Of a DNA stretch of 64,000 bases, positions 1 to 9,942 are shown one piece after another. The DNA is from Bacteroidota bacterium. GTDB taxonomy: Bacteria > Bacteroidota > Bacteroidia > AKYH767-A > OLB10. Each line of letters opens with the position of its first letter. Position 1 is the first letter of the stretch. The translations under genes were made by a program, and so were the position numbers. The notes under the pieces are model-generated. The model was given only the letters and a program-made list of their open reading frames with translations, did not search any database and was not told the origin of the DNA. The stretch is from the NCBI GenBank assembly GCA_016709725.1, contig JADJMG010000005.1, forward strand, positions 37,501-101,500, read 5' to 3'.

Positions 1-72
1 TCCCGAGCAGATTTGAACTGCTGACCCCTACATTATCAGTGTAGTGCTCTAACCAGGCTGAGCTACGGGACT
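1..72 (-). tRNA. tRNA-Ile (GAU), 3' end cut by window edge
   Basis: Read on the minus strand the cloverleaf is clear: the acceptor 5' strand AGTCCCG begins at position 72, followed by TA and GCTCAG. The anticodon stem CTACA/TGTAG encloses a CTGATAA loop with anticodon GAT, and the T arm contains GTTCAAAT. The last acceptor bases, discriminator and CCA lie beyond position 1. It sits just downstream of the 16S gene, the usual place for tRNA-Ile in the 16S-23S spacer, so tRNA-Ala and 23S probably follow outside the window. Confidence 0.95.
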
Positions 73-189
73 ATTTATAATAGTTTCTTCGTAACCTCAG
101 TCTCTCGAGGCCTACTCAAACTCGTTTTGGGAATTCCTTCATTAAGAGAAGGTGATGGAGGAAATAACAAACTGTTTAAAATCTGCTCT

Positions 190-1713
<1,524 letters not shown>

Positions 1714-1914
1714 TAAATAATTGTTTGAATTCCAACTTGCGTCAGAATATTTTGTGCTCAGATTTCTACTCATCACGAGACTTAGCTCGTGAAGTGCTTG
1801 TTATTTCCTTCCAATCCTTCAAAGAACGTTGATTCAACAAATGACGCATTCGCCATTTTTATAACTTAGTTGATTCAATTAAATTTAGAACTATTTTTCC
1901 CGTTATTGGGGGTG

Positions 1915-1946
1915 CAAAAGTATTAACTCTTTTTCATCCCACCAAA
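1915..1946 (-). promoter_or_regulatory. rRNA operon promoter, proximal (P2)
   Basis: On the minus strand a TTTG box (1943-1946) lies 20 bp from TACTTTTG (1915-1922), a full match to the Bacteroidota primary-sigma consensus TTTG, about 19 bp, TAnnTTTG. It lies about 200 bp upstream of the 16S 5' end, leaving an AT-rich leader (1714-1914) in which I see no gene. Confidence 0.75.
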
Positions 1947-2009
1947 TCTTTTCTCAACTTTTTTTAGAACTTTTTAACCGAGGCTTGCAATAACCCGCAA
2001 ACGGGAGGG

Positions 2010-2040
2010 CAAAATTACTACGACTTTTGTCTTTGTCAAA
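2010..2040 (-). promoter_or_regulatory. rRNA operon promoter, distal (P1)
   Basis: On the minus strand TTTG (2037-2040) lies exactly 19 bp from TAATTTTG (2010-2017), again a full consensus match, about 95 bp upstream of P2. The rest of the gap to the next gene (2041-2279) holds no gene I can support. Confidence 0.75.
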
Positions 2041-2279
2041 TATTTCTGCGCTTATTTCTTGCATCTACTTGCATCTTATTGATATTGTAGGACATAATGT
2101 TCAAAATACCCCGCCATTATTTGCAAATATACCCCTTTTACCCCTTTTTCATCCTACCATCAACCCCAAAAAACGTCGATTTCTGCCCAAAAAAATCTTT
2201 TTCTCGATTAATTTTTTAAAAATAATCCTATGTGAAGAAGGAATTATATTTTAGTACCCACTTAAAAAATCTACTTTCT

Positions 2280-3218
2280 ATGCCCAATATTCTTGAAGTT
2301 CGAAATGTTTCTAAAGCTTACGACAAGCATGTCGCTTTGGAAAACGTCTCCATAACGATTAATGAAGGGTCCGTTTTTGGACTCCTTGGCCCAAACGGCG
2401 CCGGAAAAACTTCGCTTATTCGCATCATTAATCAAATAACAGCACCAGATTCTGGACATATTTTGTTTGATGGAAAACCTTTGAACCCTCAACATACCGC
2501 TCAAATTGGATATTTACCCGAAGAAAGAGGTCTTTATAAGAAGATGGAAGTGGGTGAACAAGTTCTTTATTTAGCGCAATTGAAAGGATTGAGTAGAGCC
2601 GATGCTGTTGTTAAACTTAAATATTGGTTTGAAAAATTCGAAATAAAAGGCTGGTGGAAGAAAAAAGTAGAAGAACTTTCTAAAGGCATGCAGCAAAAAG
2701 TACAGTTTATTGTTACCGTAGTACACGAACCTAAGCTGCTTATATTAGATGAACCCTTTACTGGATTTGACCCTATCAATGCAAATCTTATTAAAGATGA
2801 ATTGATAGAAATGAGGAAGAAAGGCACAACCATCGCCCTTTCAACGCATCGAATGGAATCGGTTGAGGAACTATGTACCCATATCGCTCTTATTAATAAG
2901 TCGAGAAAACTTCTAGAAGGTCCTGTAAAGGATGTTCGAAAACTCTATAAGAGTAATGTTTATGCTATAGAGTATGAAGGAACCAATATCGGTTTAGCAA
3001 ATAGCATGTGGGGCGATTTCGAATTGATCGAAAATGAACCCTATGGAGATGGAATGAAAGCATTAATAAAAGTAAAGGATAGTATTAATACGAATGCCCT
3101 CCTCCAAGGACTCATTAATAATGTAACCATTCACAGCTTTAAGGAACTGATTCCAACTATGAATGATATTTTTATCCAAAGTGTAACTAACAACGAAATT
3201 CAAACCATCCATGAATAA
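2280..3218 (+). CDS. ABC transporter ATP-binding protein (NatA/ABC-2 type)
   Basis: A 312-residue ATPase that should power the membrane protein encoded next. Visible motifs are Walker A GPNGAGKTS (about residues 38-46), the signature LSKGMQQK, Walker B LLILDEPFTGFDP and the switch histidine in LSTHR. The C-terminal ~90 residues are the extension common in DrrA/NatA-like exporter ATPases. I chose the ATG at 2280 (MPNILEVRNVSKAY) because the ABC fold begins there; an upstream GTG at 2232 would add a non-homologous leader. It overlaps the permease gene by 8 bp, which indicates translational coupling. The substrate cannot be read from the sequence. Confidence 0.93.
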   Translation: MPNILEVRNVSKAYDKHVALENVSITINEGSVFGLLGPNGAGKTSLIRIINQITAPDSGHILFDGKPLNPQHTAQIGYLPEERGLYKKMEVGEQVLYLAQLKGLSRADAVVKLKYWFEKFEIKGWWKKKVEELSKGMQQKVQFIVTVVHEPKLLILDEPFTGFDPINANLIKDELIEMRKKGTTIALSTHRMESVEELCTHIALINKSRKLLEGPVKDVRKLYKSNVYAIEYEGTNIGLANSMWGDFELIENEPYGDGMKALIKVKDSINTNALLQGLINNVTIHSFKELIPTMNDIFIQSVTNNEIQTIHE

Positions 3219-4542
3219 AATACTTTTAATTCTACAACGAGAATACTTAACACGAGTAAAGAAGAAGTCTTTTATTGTGATGACGATTCTAGGCCCCATT
3301 CTTATGGCTGCCATTGCCATTGTTCCAATTCTAATCGCAAAATATTCTGATGATAAGATCAATAAAATTTTGGTAATTGATCAACGTCCTGAAATTTTCA
3401 CCACGATTTTACCAAGTAGCGAGACAGTTTTGTTTGTGAATTCTAAAATTTCTCTCGATAGCGCTAAAAGAGCCTTTGATCCAGAAAAGTTTTACGGAAT
3501 TCTTTACTTACAGGATGACATGGTCAAAAATCCTGGAGGAGCTATGCTTTTTACAGAAAAACAGGCCAATCTTTCGGTAACGAATTACATTGAGACTTCA
3601 CTCGAAAAACAAATTGAACAAGATAAACTGAAAGCAGAAGGGATTGATCAAAAAACGTTGACTTCTATAGAGACAACTGTCAACTTAAAAACACTCAGTT
3701 TAAAAGGTGAAGAGAATTCAGCAGAACTTGCTACTATCGTTGGATTTATTTGTGGCTTACTAATATACTTATTCATTTTCCTGTATGGAGTTCAAGTCAT
3801 GCGTGGTGTTATTGAGGAAAAAACCAATCGAATTGTGGAAGTTATTATTTCTTCTGTAAAACCATTTGAGTTGATGATGGGTAAAATCATTGGAATTGCA
3901 CTGGTGGGTCTAACTCAATTTTTTCTTTGGATTATTCTTACTTTAACCATCACTACCATTGCCGGAAAAGTTATTGTTGACCCGAAAACGGATGCAAAAG
4001 TCGTTGCCCAAACGATGAGAACCAATAATTTAGATCAACATGCATTAGAAGAATTGGGGGCGACTCCAAAAGTGAAGGAAGATGCGATCGCAAAGGTTTT
4101 TAGTCAACTTTCATCCATTAATTTCCCGTTAATCATCTCTTGCTTTTTCATTTATTTCTTAGGAGGATACTTATTATATAGTGCACTGTTTGCCGCAATT
4201 GGTGCCGCTGTAGATAATGAAACCGAAACTCAACAATTTATGCTTCCAGTGACAATACCACTCATACTGGCTTTTATTGTGGCCCAAAGTATTGTCCAAA
4301 ATCCTGATAGTCAATTAGGATTCTGGTTTTCCATCTTTCCGTTAACATCGCCAGTTGTGATGATGGTACGCATTGCTTTTGGGGTGCCGCCATGGGAACT
4401 TGCACTATCTATTGGACTATTAATCGCTGGTTTTGTGGGTGCTACTTGGCTAGCTGGAAGAATATACAGAACCGGAATCTTGCTTTATGGAAAAAAAGTA
4501 AATTACAAAGAGCTTGCTAAATGGTTATTTTATAAAGGTTAA
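3211..4542 (+). CDS. ABC-2 type transporter permease
   Basis: A 443-residue membrane protein with one N-terminal membrane segment (about residues 22-43), a ~140-residue extracytoplasmic region and about five further hydrophobic segments after residue 175. This is the NatB/YhaP-like layout of ABC-2 exporter permeases. The motif GVIEEKTNRIVEVIISSVKP just after the second membrane segment is characteristic of the family (established). Its start overlaps the ATPase gene by 8 bp and its stop overlaps the next start (TAATG). Together the pair should form an exporter; the substrate is unknown. Confidence 0.92.
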   Translation: MNKILLILQREYLTRVKKKSFIVMTILGPILMAAIAIVPILIAKYSDDKINKILVIDQRPEIFTTILPSSETVLFVNSKISLDSAKRAFDPEKFYGILYLQDDMVKNPGGAMLFTEKQANLSVTNYIETSLEKQIEQDKLKAEGIDQKTLTSIETTVNLKTLSLKGEENSAELATIVGFICGLLIYLFIFLYGVQVMRGVIEEKTNRIVEVIISSVKPFELMMGKIIGIALVGLTQFFLWIILTLTITTIAGKVIVDPKTDAKVVAQTMRTNNLDQHALEELGATPKVKEDAIAKVFSQLSSINFPLIISCFFIYFLGGYLLYSALFAAIGAAVDNETETQQFMLPVTIPLILAFIVAQSIVQNPDSQLGFWFSIFPLTSPVVMMVRIAFGVPPWELALSIGLLIAGFVGATWLAGRIYRTGILLYGKKVNYKELAKWLFYKG

Positions 4543-5462
4543 TGCATAAAAAACGAATTGCTGTTATTGATTGTGGCACGAATACTTTTAATCTACTGAT
4601 CGCCGATCGATCGGAAGGTGGAATTAAATATATTTTAAGAACTAAAAGAGTAGTAAAACTTGGGTCAGAGGGAATAAAAGATAGAATCATAGGAGAGAAA
4701 TCGCAACAAAGAGCAATTGATGCGCTTGTTGAATACAAACTTCTCACCGATAAATACGCTGTTCAAGAAATTAAAATTATTGGAACAGCGGCATTGCGGG
4801 ATGCGCACAATGGCCCTACTCTACTCAGGAAAATTAAAAAGGCCACTGGTTTTACTATTAAACTTATTGACGGAGATCAAGAAGCAGTTTATATTTATCA
4901 AGGCGTAAGAGCTAGCCTATTGTTAGACCATCAATGCCAATTAATTATGGATATTGGCGGTGGAAGTACGGAATTTATTCTTTGTTCAAAGGACCAAATA
5001 TTTTGGAAGAAAAGTTTTCGGTTGGGCGCGGCCCGTCTTCTTGAAATATTTCATCCAAGTGATCCCATCAAAAGAAATGAAATAAAAAATATCGATTTGT
5101 TTCTAACTAAAGAATTGACTTCGCTCTTAAAGGCTTGTGAAAAGTACAAACCTGTCAAATTAATTGGTTCCAGCGGCTCATTCGATACATTTGCTTCCAT
5201 CATCCTTAAGAAAAAGGAAGAAACCTTAGGTCGAAAAACGAATTACAAATTTATAATTTCCGAGTACAAATCAGTTCATTCCCAGCTCTTAAAATCCACC
5301 TATAAAGAAAGATTAAGAATTCCCGGATTATTGAGAATGCGAGCCGACATGATTGTGCTTGCTACTCTATTACTTACTTTTGTGCTTCGCTCCACGAAAA
5401 TTAAAGCACTCTACTTAAGTAAATTCGCATTAAAAGAAGGAGTATTACACGACTCAAAATGA
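4542..5462 (+). CDS. Ppx/GppA-family phosphatase (exopolyphosphatase-like)
   Basis: A 306-residue protein of the ASKHA fold. The N-terminal phosphate-binding motif AVIDCGTNTFNLLIAD (about residues 6-21) and the second nucleotide-binding motif MDIGGGSTEFIL (about 136-147) are intact. The length matches the short two-domain Ppx/GppA form lacking the C-terminal HD domain. Family members hydrolyse polyphosphate or pppGpp; which applies here cannot be told from sequence. The start codon overlaps the permease stop (TAATG), so it is probably co-transcribed with the ABC genes. Confidence 0.9.
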   Translation: MHKKRIAVIDCGTNTFNLLIADRSEGGIKYILRTKRVVKLGSEGIKDRIIGEKSQQRAIDALVEYKLLTDKYAVQEIKIIGTAALRDAHNGPTLLRKIKKATGFTIKLIDGDQEAVYIYQGVRASLLLDHQCQLIMDIGGGSTEFILCSKDQIFWKKSFRLGAARLLEIFHPSDPIKRNEIKNIDLFLTKELTSLLKACEKYKPVKLIGSSGSFDTFASIILKKKEETLGRKTNYKFIISEYKSVHSQLLKSTYKERLRIPGLLRMRADMIVLATLLLTFVLRSTKIKALYLSKFALKEGVLHDSK

Positions 5463-5498
5463 GTCAAGAAAAAATCAGCATAAAAAAGATCAATCTAA

Positions 5499-6665
5499 AT
5501 GGCTAAAATACTTGTTATTGATGAAGAAAAAAGCATCCGCAACTCTTTAAAAGAAATATTAGAGTACGAAAAGCATGAAGTAGATGATGCTTGCGATGGC
5601 ATTGATGCATTAAAAAAATTAGAGGCTGATAAGTTTGATGTCATTTTTTGTGACATTAAAATGCCGAAGATGGATGGGACCGAGTTTTTGGATAAAGCCA
5701 TGGAAATGAATGTGGATACTCCTATCATCATGATTTCTGGACATGGCACTATTGAAACTGCTGTTGAAGCGATTAAAAAAGGAGCTTATGATTTTATTCC
5801 GAAACCGCTAGATCTCAATCGAATTCTTATCACATTAAGAAATGCATTAGATCGGACTACTTTAGTGAAAGAGACGAAATCACTGAAGAGAAAAATCAAT
5901 AAGAACAATGAAATGATTGGGGAATCGGCGCCCATCAAGAAGATTAAAGAAATGATTGTTCGAGTTGCTCCTACCGATGCAAGAATTTTAGTGACGGGAG
6001 AAAATGGAACGGGTAAAGAATTGGTAGCGCGCTCGGTTCATGAACAGAGCAACCGAAATGATTCTCCCTTAGTGGAAGTGAATTGTGCTGCTATCCCCTC
6101 TGAATTGATAGAAAGTGAATTATTTGGTCATGAAAAAGGTGCATTTACTTCTGCCATCAAACAACGAATCGGAAAATTTGAGCAAGCGCATAATGGTACT
6201 TTATTTTTAGATGAGATTGGCGACATGAGTTTATCAGCGCAAGCAAAAGTATTAAGAGCCCTGCAAGAGAATAAGATTACGCGAGTGGGTGGTGAAAAAG
6301 AAATTACAGTCAACGTGCGAGTGATTGCAGCTACGAATAAGGATTTAAAACAAGAAATTGAAAAAAATGCTTTTCGCGAAGATTTGTATCACCGCTTAAG
6401 TGTTATTCTCATTCATGTACCGTCGCTAAATGAAAGACAAGATGATATTCCATTAATTGCAAACTACTTTTTAGAGCAGATTTGTGATGACTATAAAATG
6501 CCAAGAAAAGAATTTACGAAAGATGCTTTAGAAGCGTTAAAACAAATTAAGTGGACCGGAAATATTCGTGAATTGCGCAATGTGGTAGAGCGACTGATCA
6601 TCCTTTGTGATAAAACCATCACGAAAGAAGATGTGATGAATTTTGCGGCAAAAGCGGAAGTATAG
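5499..6665 (+). CDS. Sigma-54-type response regulator (REC-AAA+) without DNA-binding domain
   Basis: A 388-residue NtrC-like protein. The receiver domain occupies residues 1-120, with likely phosphoacceptor Asp52 (CDIKMPKMDG) and Lys102 (FIPKPLD). The AAA+ domain follows (about 135-370) with Walker A TGENGTGKE, the sigma-54-contacting loop as GAFTSA (GAFTGA in NtrC) and Walker B GTLFLDEIGDM. The protein ends soon after the AAA+ lid (ITKEDVMNFAAKAEV) and has no Fis-type helix-turn-helix, so it is about 60-70 residues shorter than NtrC. It may act without sequence-specific DNA binding. No sensor kinase gene is adjacent. It follows ppx by 36 bp on the same strand. Confidence 0.93.
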   Translation: MAKILVIDEEKSIRNSLKEILEYEKHEVDDACDGIDALKKLEADKFDVIFCDIKMPKMDGTEFLDKAMEMNVDTPIIMISGHGTIETAVEAIKKGAYDFIPKPLDLNRILITLRNALDRTTLVKETKSLKRKINKNNEMIGESAPIKKIKEMIVRVAPTDARILVTGENGTGKELVARSVHEQSNRNDSPLVEVNCAAIPSELIESELFGHEKGAFTSAIKQRIGKFEQAHNGTLFLDEIGDMSLSAQAKVLRALQENKITRVGGEKEITVNVRVIAATNKDLKQEIEKNAFREDLYHRLSVILIHVPSLNERQDDIPLIANYFLEQICDDYKMPRKEFTKDALEALKQIKWTGNIRELRNVVERLIILCDKTITKEDVMNFAAKAEV

Positions 6666-6689
6666 AATCATCCGCTGAGGCTACGCAAC

Positions 6690-6731
6690 GCTAATGTTTC
6701 TCGCAAAGGCGCGAAGACGCAAAGATTCTAG
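6690..6731. repeat. Dispersed GCAAAGGCGC-type intergenic repeat, copy 1
   Basis: A segment beginning TTTCTCGCAAAGGCGCGAAG with repeated GCAAAG/CGAAG words. Close relatives occur near 31290 (opposite orientation), 35811, 35857 and 36017. It fills the gap between two convergent genes. The flanking words GGCTACGCAACG are shared with the copy near 36060. Confidence 0.6.
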
Positions 6732-6765
6732 GACTCTTTTTTTAGCTAAGTTTTAAGTATCAAAA

Positions 6766-7101
6766 TTATTTCATTCCATCTTTCTTGCAACAATCTGGTA
6801 ATCGGTCGTATGCTTTTTTATCGGCAGGAATTGAATCGGCGGCATAGCCGATTTTTGAAATTGCAGCACGAATTTTATCTGCATTTGTTTTTTCTACAGA
6901 ATAAACAACCGTTACTACTTTGGTATCGAGATTTAAGTTGACTGACTTCACTCCTTTTTCGAACACTAATTCCTTCTCTAGTTTTTTCTTGCAAGTTCCG
7001 CACTCAGCACTCGTTTGCACTTTTAACGTATCGGTTTGTGCGGAAATGAGATTTGAACAAAAAAGGAAGAGAATGGAAACTATGATTTTTATTTTATTCA
7101 T
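6766..7101 (-). CDS. Periplasmic heavy-metal-associated (HMA) domain protein
   Basis: A 111-residue exported protein: a signal peptide (residues 1-21, ending ISAQ) followed by one ferredoxin-like HMA fold. The metal-binding loop is ECGTCKKKLE, so the Cys-x-x-Cys pair is Cys34/Cys37, without the usual GMTC context. A second cysteine pair (PDCC) sits near the C-terminus. I chose the start MNKIKIIV over an upstream Met because it gives a proper signal peptide. The ATG lies inside the last codons of the TonB receptor gene (8-bp overlap), implying coupled translation and a shared role, probably copper or another soft metal (inference). Confidence 0.88.
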   Translation of the reverse strand: MNKIKIIVSILFLFCSNLISAQTDTLKVQTSAECGTCKKKLEKELVFEKGVKSVNLNLDTKVVTVVYSVEKTNADKIRAAISKIGYAADSIPADKKAYDRLPDCCKKDGMK

Positions 7102-9337
7102 GATTCTTAGTATTAATGTTAAGTCGGATGCCAGCATACACGCGTAATCCCATTACTGGCCCCCAAATTTGTGTGGCATCAAAATCATCTCCAAATGGAT
7201 TATCATTTCCGAGGATCACATGATGCTGGGTATAATTCAATAAGTTTTCACCGCCGAGATATACTTCCCATATCTTAAAGATACGAGTTATTTGTCCCAT
7301 CAACTGAAAATAATCGGGTGATTTAGTAATTTCAGGCTCAGCGTCAGGAGTTTGGTGAAGATGTCCTGCGGCTTGTGGCAAGGGCTTGGTCCCCTCCCAC
7401 TGCAGCGTAGCATCAAACCTCCACTTTTCATCTCGATCGCTAAAAGCTGCATTAAAGAGTGCTTTATGTTTCGACACTAATGGTTTAGAAACATCGGGCA
7501 ATGCCAGATAATCTGTTTTCACATCGTTATATCTCCATGCTGCTTTTAAAACCAATCTTAGTATAGGCTCATACGTTAGTGTTCCCTGCAAACTACTTGC
7601 ATAAGAAGTTCCATTCAGATTATAATAATAAACTGACGAACTACTTGAGTATTGATCGGAAATCCATTGATTGTTAAAGTACGTATGGTAGGCATCCACC
7701 ATCAAACTTCCTTCTCTTTGCCAAAGCCTAAAAGTCGAAGTTAGATTCACACCGCCATTCCAAGCATCTTCAATTCGAGGGGTTTCGAGCACTTCTAATT
7801 TTTTCGAACTCACAAAGATTCCAAGATTATCAGCATATGTATTTGCAGCACGATATCCTCTTCCGGCAGATAATCGTACAATCAGATCCGGCAGAAAATT
7901 ATATTTTAAGTGCGCTCTGGGTGTATACAACCATCCATATAAATTGTGATAATCAACTCTTGAACCAAGGATAGCACCAAATTTTTCACAATCTTTCCCA
8001 TATGTATACTCAAAATAGGCACCAGGAACCGCTTCTAATCGCGTGAAGTCGCTATCGTTTACTGATTCATCAAAATAATCATACTTAAAATCAATTCCTG
8101 TTTTATAATTATGACCATCACCCAATGAGCTTACAAAAATGTTATTATTATAAAACGAAGTTTGACGTCCATCGTATTCGTTTAAACCAAAATACGCTCG
8201 TTGATCATGTATCGTTCCGGAAAGTTGGATGCCTATAGATGTACCTGGCTTATCAGGAAAAAGAAATCCCGTTTTAGAATACGCTTCCATCCTCTTGGTT
8301 TCTACACGAAATCCGTAAGCATTCGCTGTTCCCTTATCTCGCTTTTCATTGAAGTTTACATTTCCTCCGGTTCTTTCTTCAGTTAGTGCTTTCAATCCAA
8401 ATTGACCTTCTGCTTTATTTCCATATTGGAAATGGAATCGATTGTACACATTAAGTTGACGAAACAAGGGCATATCGATGAAATCATCATCATTATGATC
8501 GTTCTTTTTATCTAAACCACTGGCATGGACCATCAACATATAATTCCAATCGTGCTTGAGCGGCATGGTATAAATGGAATTGATTTCTGCTCTACCAAAC
8601 GCATCTCCATACACATTTAAATGCAAGAGCGGCTGTTCGATTAGCGGCTTTTTAAATTCAACGTTGATTTGTCCGGTGATTCCTTCATAGCCATTCGCAA
8701 CGGATCCGGCGCCCTTCGAAATTTGAATGGATTCCATCCATGTTCCTGGAATGTACATCAATCCGTAGGGTGTAGCCAAGCCACGCAAGGTTGGAATGGC
8801 CTCGCCTAACATTTGCGTGTAAATTCCAGAAAGTCCGAGGAGCTGAATTTCTTTAGCTCCCGTCACTGCATCGGTATAATTAACATCAACCGATGGATTG
8901 GTTTCAAAACTTTCGCTGAGATTGCAGCATGCCGCTTTCAAAATTTCTTTCTCGTTCAGAAGCTCAATATTTTGAGGATTGAGGGTAGAAATTTCCGTAC
9001 TCTGTCGTCGAGCAACGATTTCAGCTTCGCGCAATTCATTCGAAGCAAACAAACGAATTTTCAATTCCTTGTTGGGCTCATTTACTTCGATGGTATCTGA
9101 AACAAATCCAACAAACGTAAAGAGAATTTTAACGGGAAGTTCTTTAATTCCATCTATAGAAAATTGGCCTTGATCATTGGCTAAAACGACAACATCCGTA
9201 TTCAAAACAAAGATGGTTACGAGAGGCAAAGATTGCCCAGTACTACCATCAACAACAGTTCCGTTAATGGAAATAGATTGTCCAAAACTTGATTGCAAGC
9301 AAAGACAACAAATAAATATAAATAGTATTTTTTTCAT
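7094..9337 (-). CDS. TonB-dependent outer-membrane receptor, metal-linked type
   Basis: A 747-residue receptor: signal peptide (about 1-19), a carboxypeptidase-regulatory-like domain (about 22-100), a plug domain (about 115-235, with the cysteine pair in KAACCNLSESFE) and a 22-strand-type barrel to the C-terminus. The start MKKILFIF was chosen because it begins the signal peptide; an upstream Met would add a hydrophobic leader. Receptors with this plug cysteine pair are commonly encoded next to HMA proteins in Bacteroidota (established association as I recall it). Here the HMA gene overlaps its 3' end and a small Cys-rich protein gene lies upstream, supporting metal uptake or metal homeostasis. 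The exact ligand is unknown. Confidence 0.9.
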   Translation of the reverse strand: MKKILFIFICCLCLQSSFGQSISINGTVVDGSTGQSLPLVTIFVLNTDVVVLANDQGQFSIDGIKELPVKILFTFVGFVSDTIEVNEPNKELKIRLFASNELREAEIVARRQSTEISTLNPQNIELLNEKEILKAACCNLSESFETNPSVDVNYTDAVTGAKEIQLLGLSGIYTQMLGEAIPTLRGLATPYGLMYIPGTWMESIQISKGAGSVANGYEGITGQINVEFKKPLIEQPLLHLNVYGDAFGRAEINSIYTMPLKHDWNYMLMVHASGLDKKNDHNDDDFIDMPLFRQLNVYNRFHFQYGNKAEGQFGLKALTEERTGGNVNFNEKRDKGTANAYGFRVETKRMEAYSKTGFLFPDKPGTSIGIQLSGTIHDQRAYFGLNEYDGRQTSFYNNNIFVSSLGDGHNYKTGIDFKYDYFDESVNDSDFTRLEAVPGAYFEYTYGKDCEKFGAILGSRVDYHNLYGWLYTPRAHLKYNFLPDLIVRLSAGRGYRAANTYADNLGIFVSSKKLEVLETPRIEDAWNGGVNLTSTFRLWQREGSLMVDAYHTYFNNQWISDQYSSSSSVYYYNLNGTSYASSLQGTLTYEPILRLVLKAAWRYNDVKTDYLALPDVSKPLVSKHKALFNAAFSDRDEKWRFDATLQWEGTKPLPQAAGHLHQTPDAEPEITKSPDYFQLMGQITRIFKIWEVYLGGENLLNYTQHHVILGNDNPFGDDFDATQIWGPVMGLRVYAGIRLNINTKNHE

Positions 9338-9511
9338 GAGATTATTTTTAAATAGAAATAAAAAAAGGACGATATCCTTCATCTAATTAAAAATAAAATT
9401 ATATTCTAAATACACTATAAAGCAACAGTCTTTCAGCAGGCGGCGATGCTGACTCTGTAAAAAATTTGTTGACAATAATTATCTTTTTGTGATGGATAGA
9501 ATCCAGCAACA

Positions 9512-9838
9512 TCAACTGATAAATTTCCTAAAAAAAGCAATGGTTGAATGGTCAGAAGGTAATTCCGTTTTAAAAATTCTATAGAGCGGGATATTGAAAT
9601 AGGTATTAATTTCAAAACAGCAATTTTCTTCAGCATTAGAAGCATTTAAAATTTCATTTAAAAATGGGCTATGCTCCAAAGGAATTGCCTCATCCTCCAT
9701 ACAACAAGTCGCTTCCGATGCTTCTGAGCAACCAACATCCATTTTACACAAATGACCCGAATGCATCCAGGTTGTAGCTCCCAGAACTAACTGTAACATA
9801 AGGAGGATGAGAAGGAAGGGTTGACCTTTTTTAAACAT
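9512..9838 (-). CDS. Small exported Cys-rich protein (HYC_CC_PP-like)
   Basis: A 108-residue protein with an N-terminal signal peptide, then a histidine/cysteine cluster (HSGHLCKMD), a CC pair (EATCCMED) and a second CC pair (EENCCFE). This pattern resembles the HYC_CC_PP family that accompanies metal-linked TonB receptors in Bacteroidota (recognition by eye). The terminal PP motif of that family is not present. The open frame ends at FRKFIS, while a neighbouring frame stays open another ~75 bp past this stop, so the 3' end could be frameshifted. It lies 174 bp upstream of the TonB receptor on the same strand. Confidence 0.7.
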   Translation of the reverse strand: MFKKGQPFLLILLMLQLVLGATTWMHSGHLCKMDVGCSEASEATCCMEDEAIPLEHSPFLNEILNASNAEENCCFEINTYFNIPLYRIFKTELPSDHSTIAFFRKFIS

Positions 9839-9942
9839 GCTTTGCGAAGTTAAGGCAGATTTATCATTTTTTACTAAATTCCAGATGAATTAGGGCTCTA
9901 ATTTTATATTTTTACGCATTACTTTAACAAAACGATACATTA

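Noticed and set aside
2027..2254. 75-residue frame upstream of the ABC operon
   Set aside because: It overlaps the rRNA promoter P1, is AT-driven (Phe, Ile, Pro rich), and shows no signal or domain.
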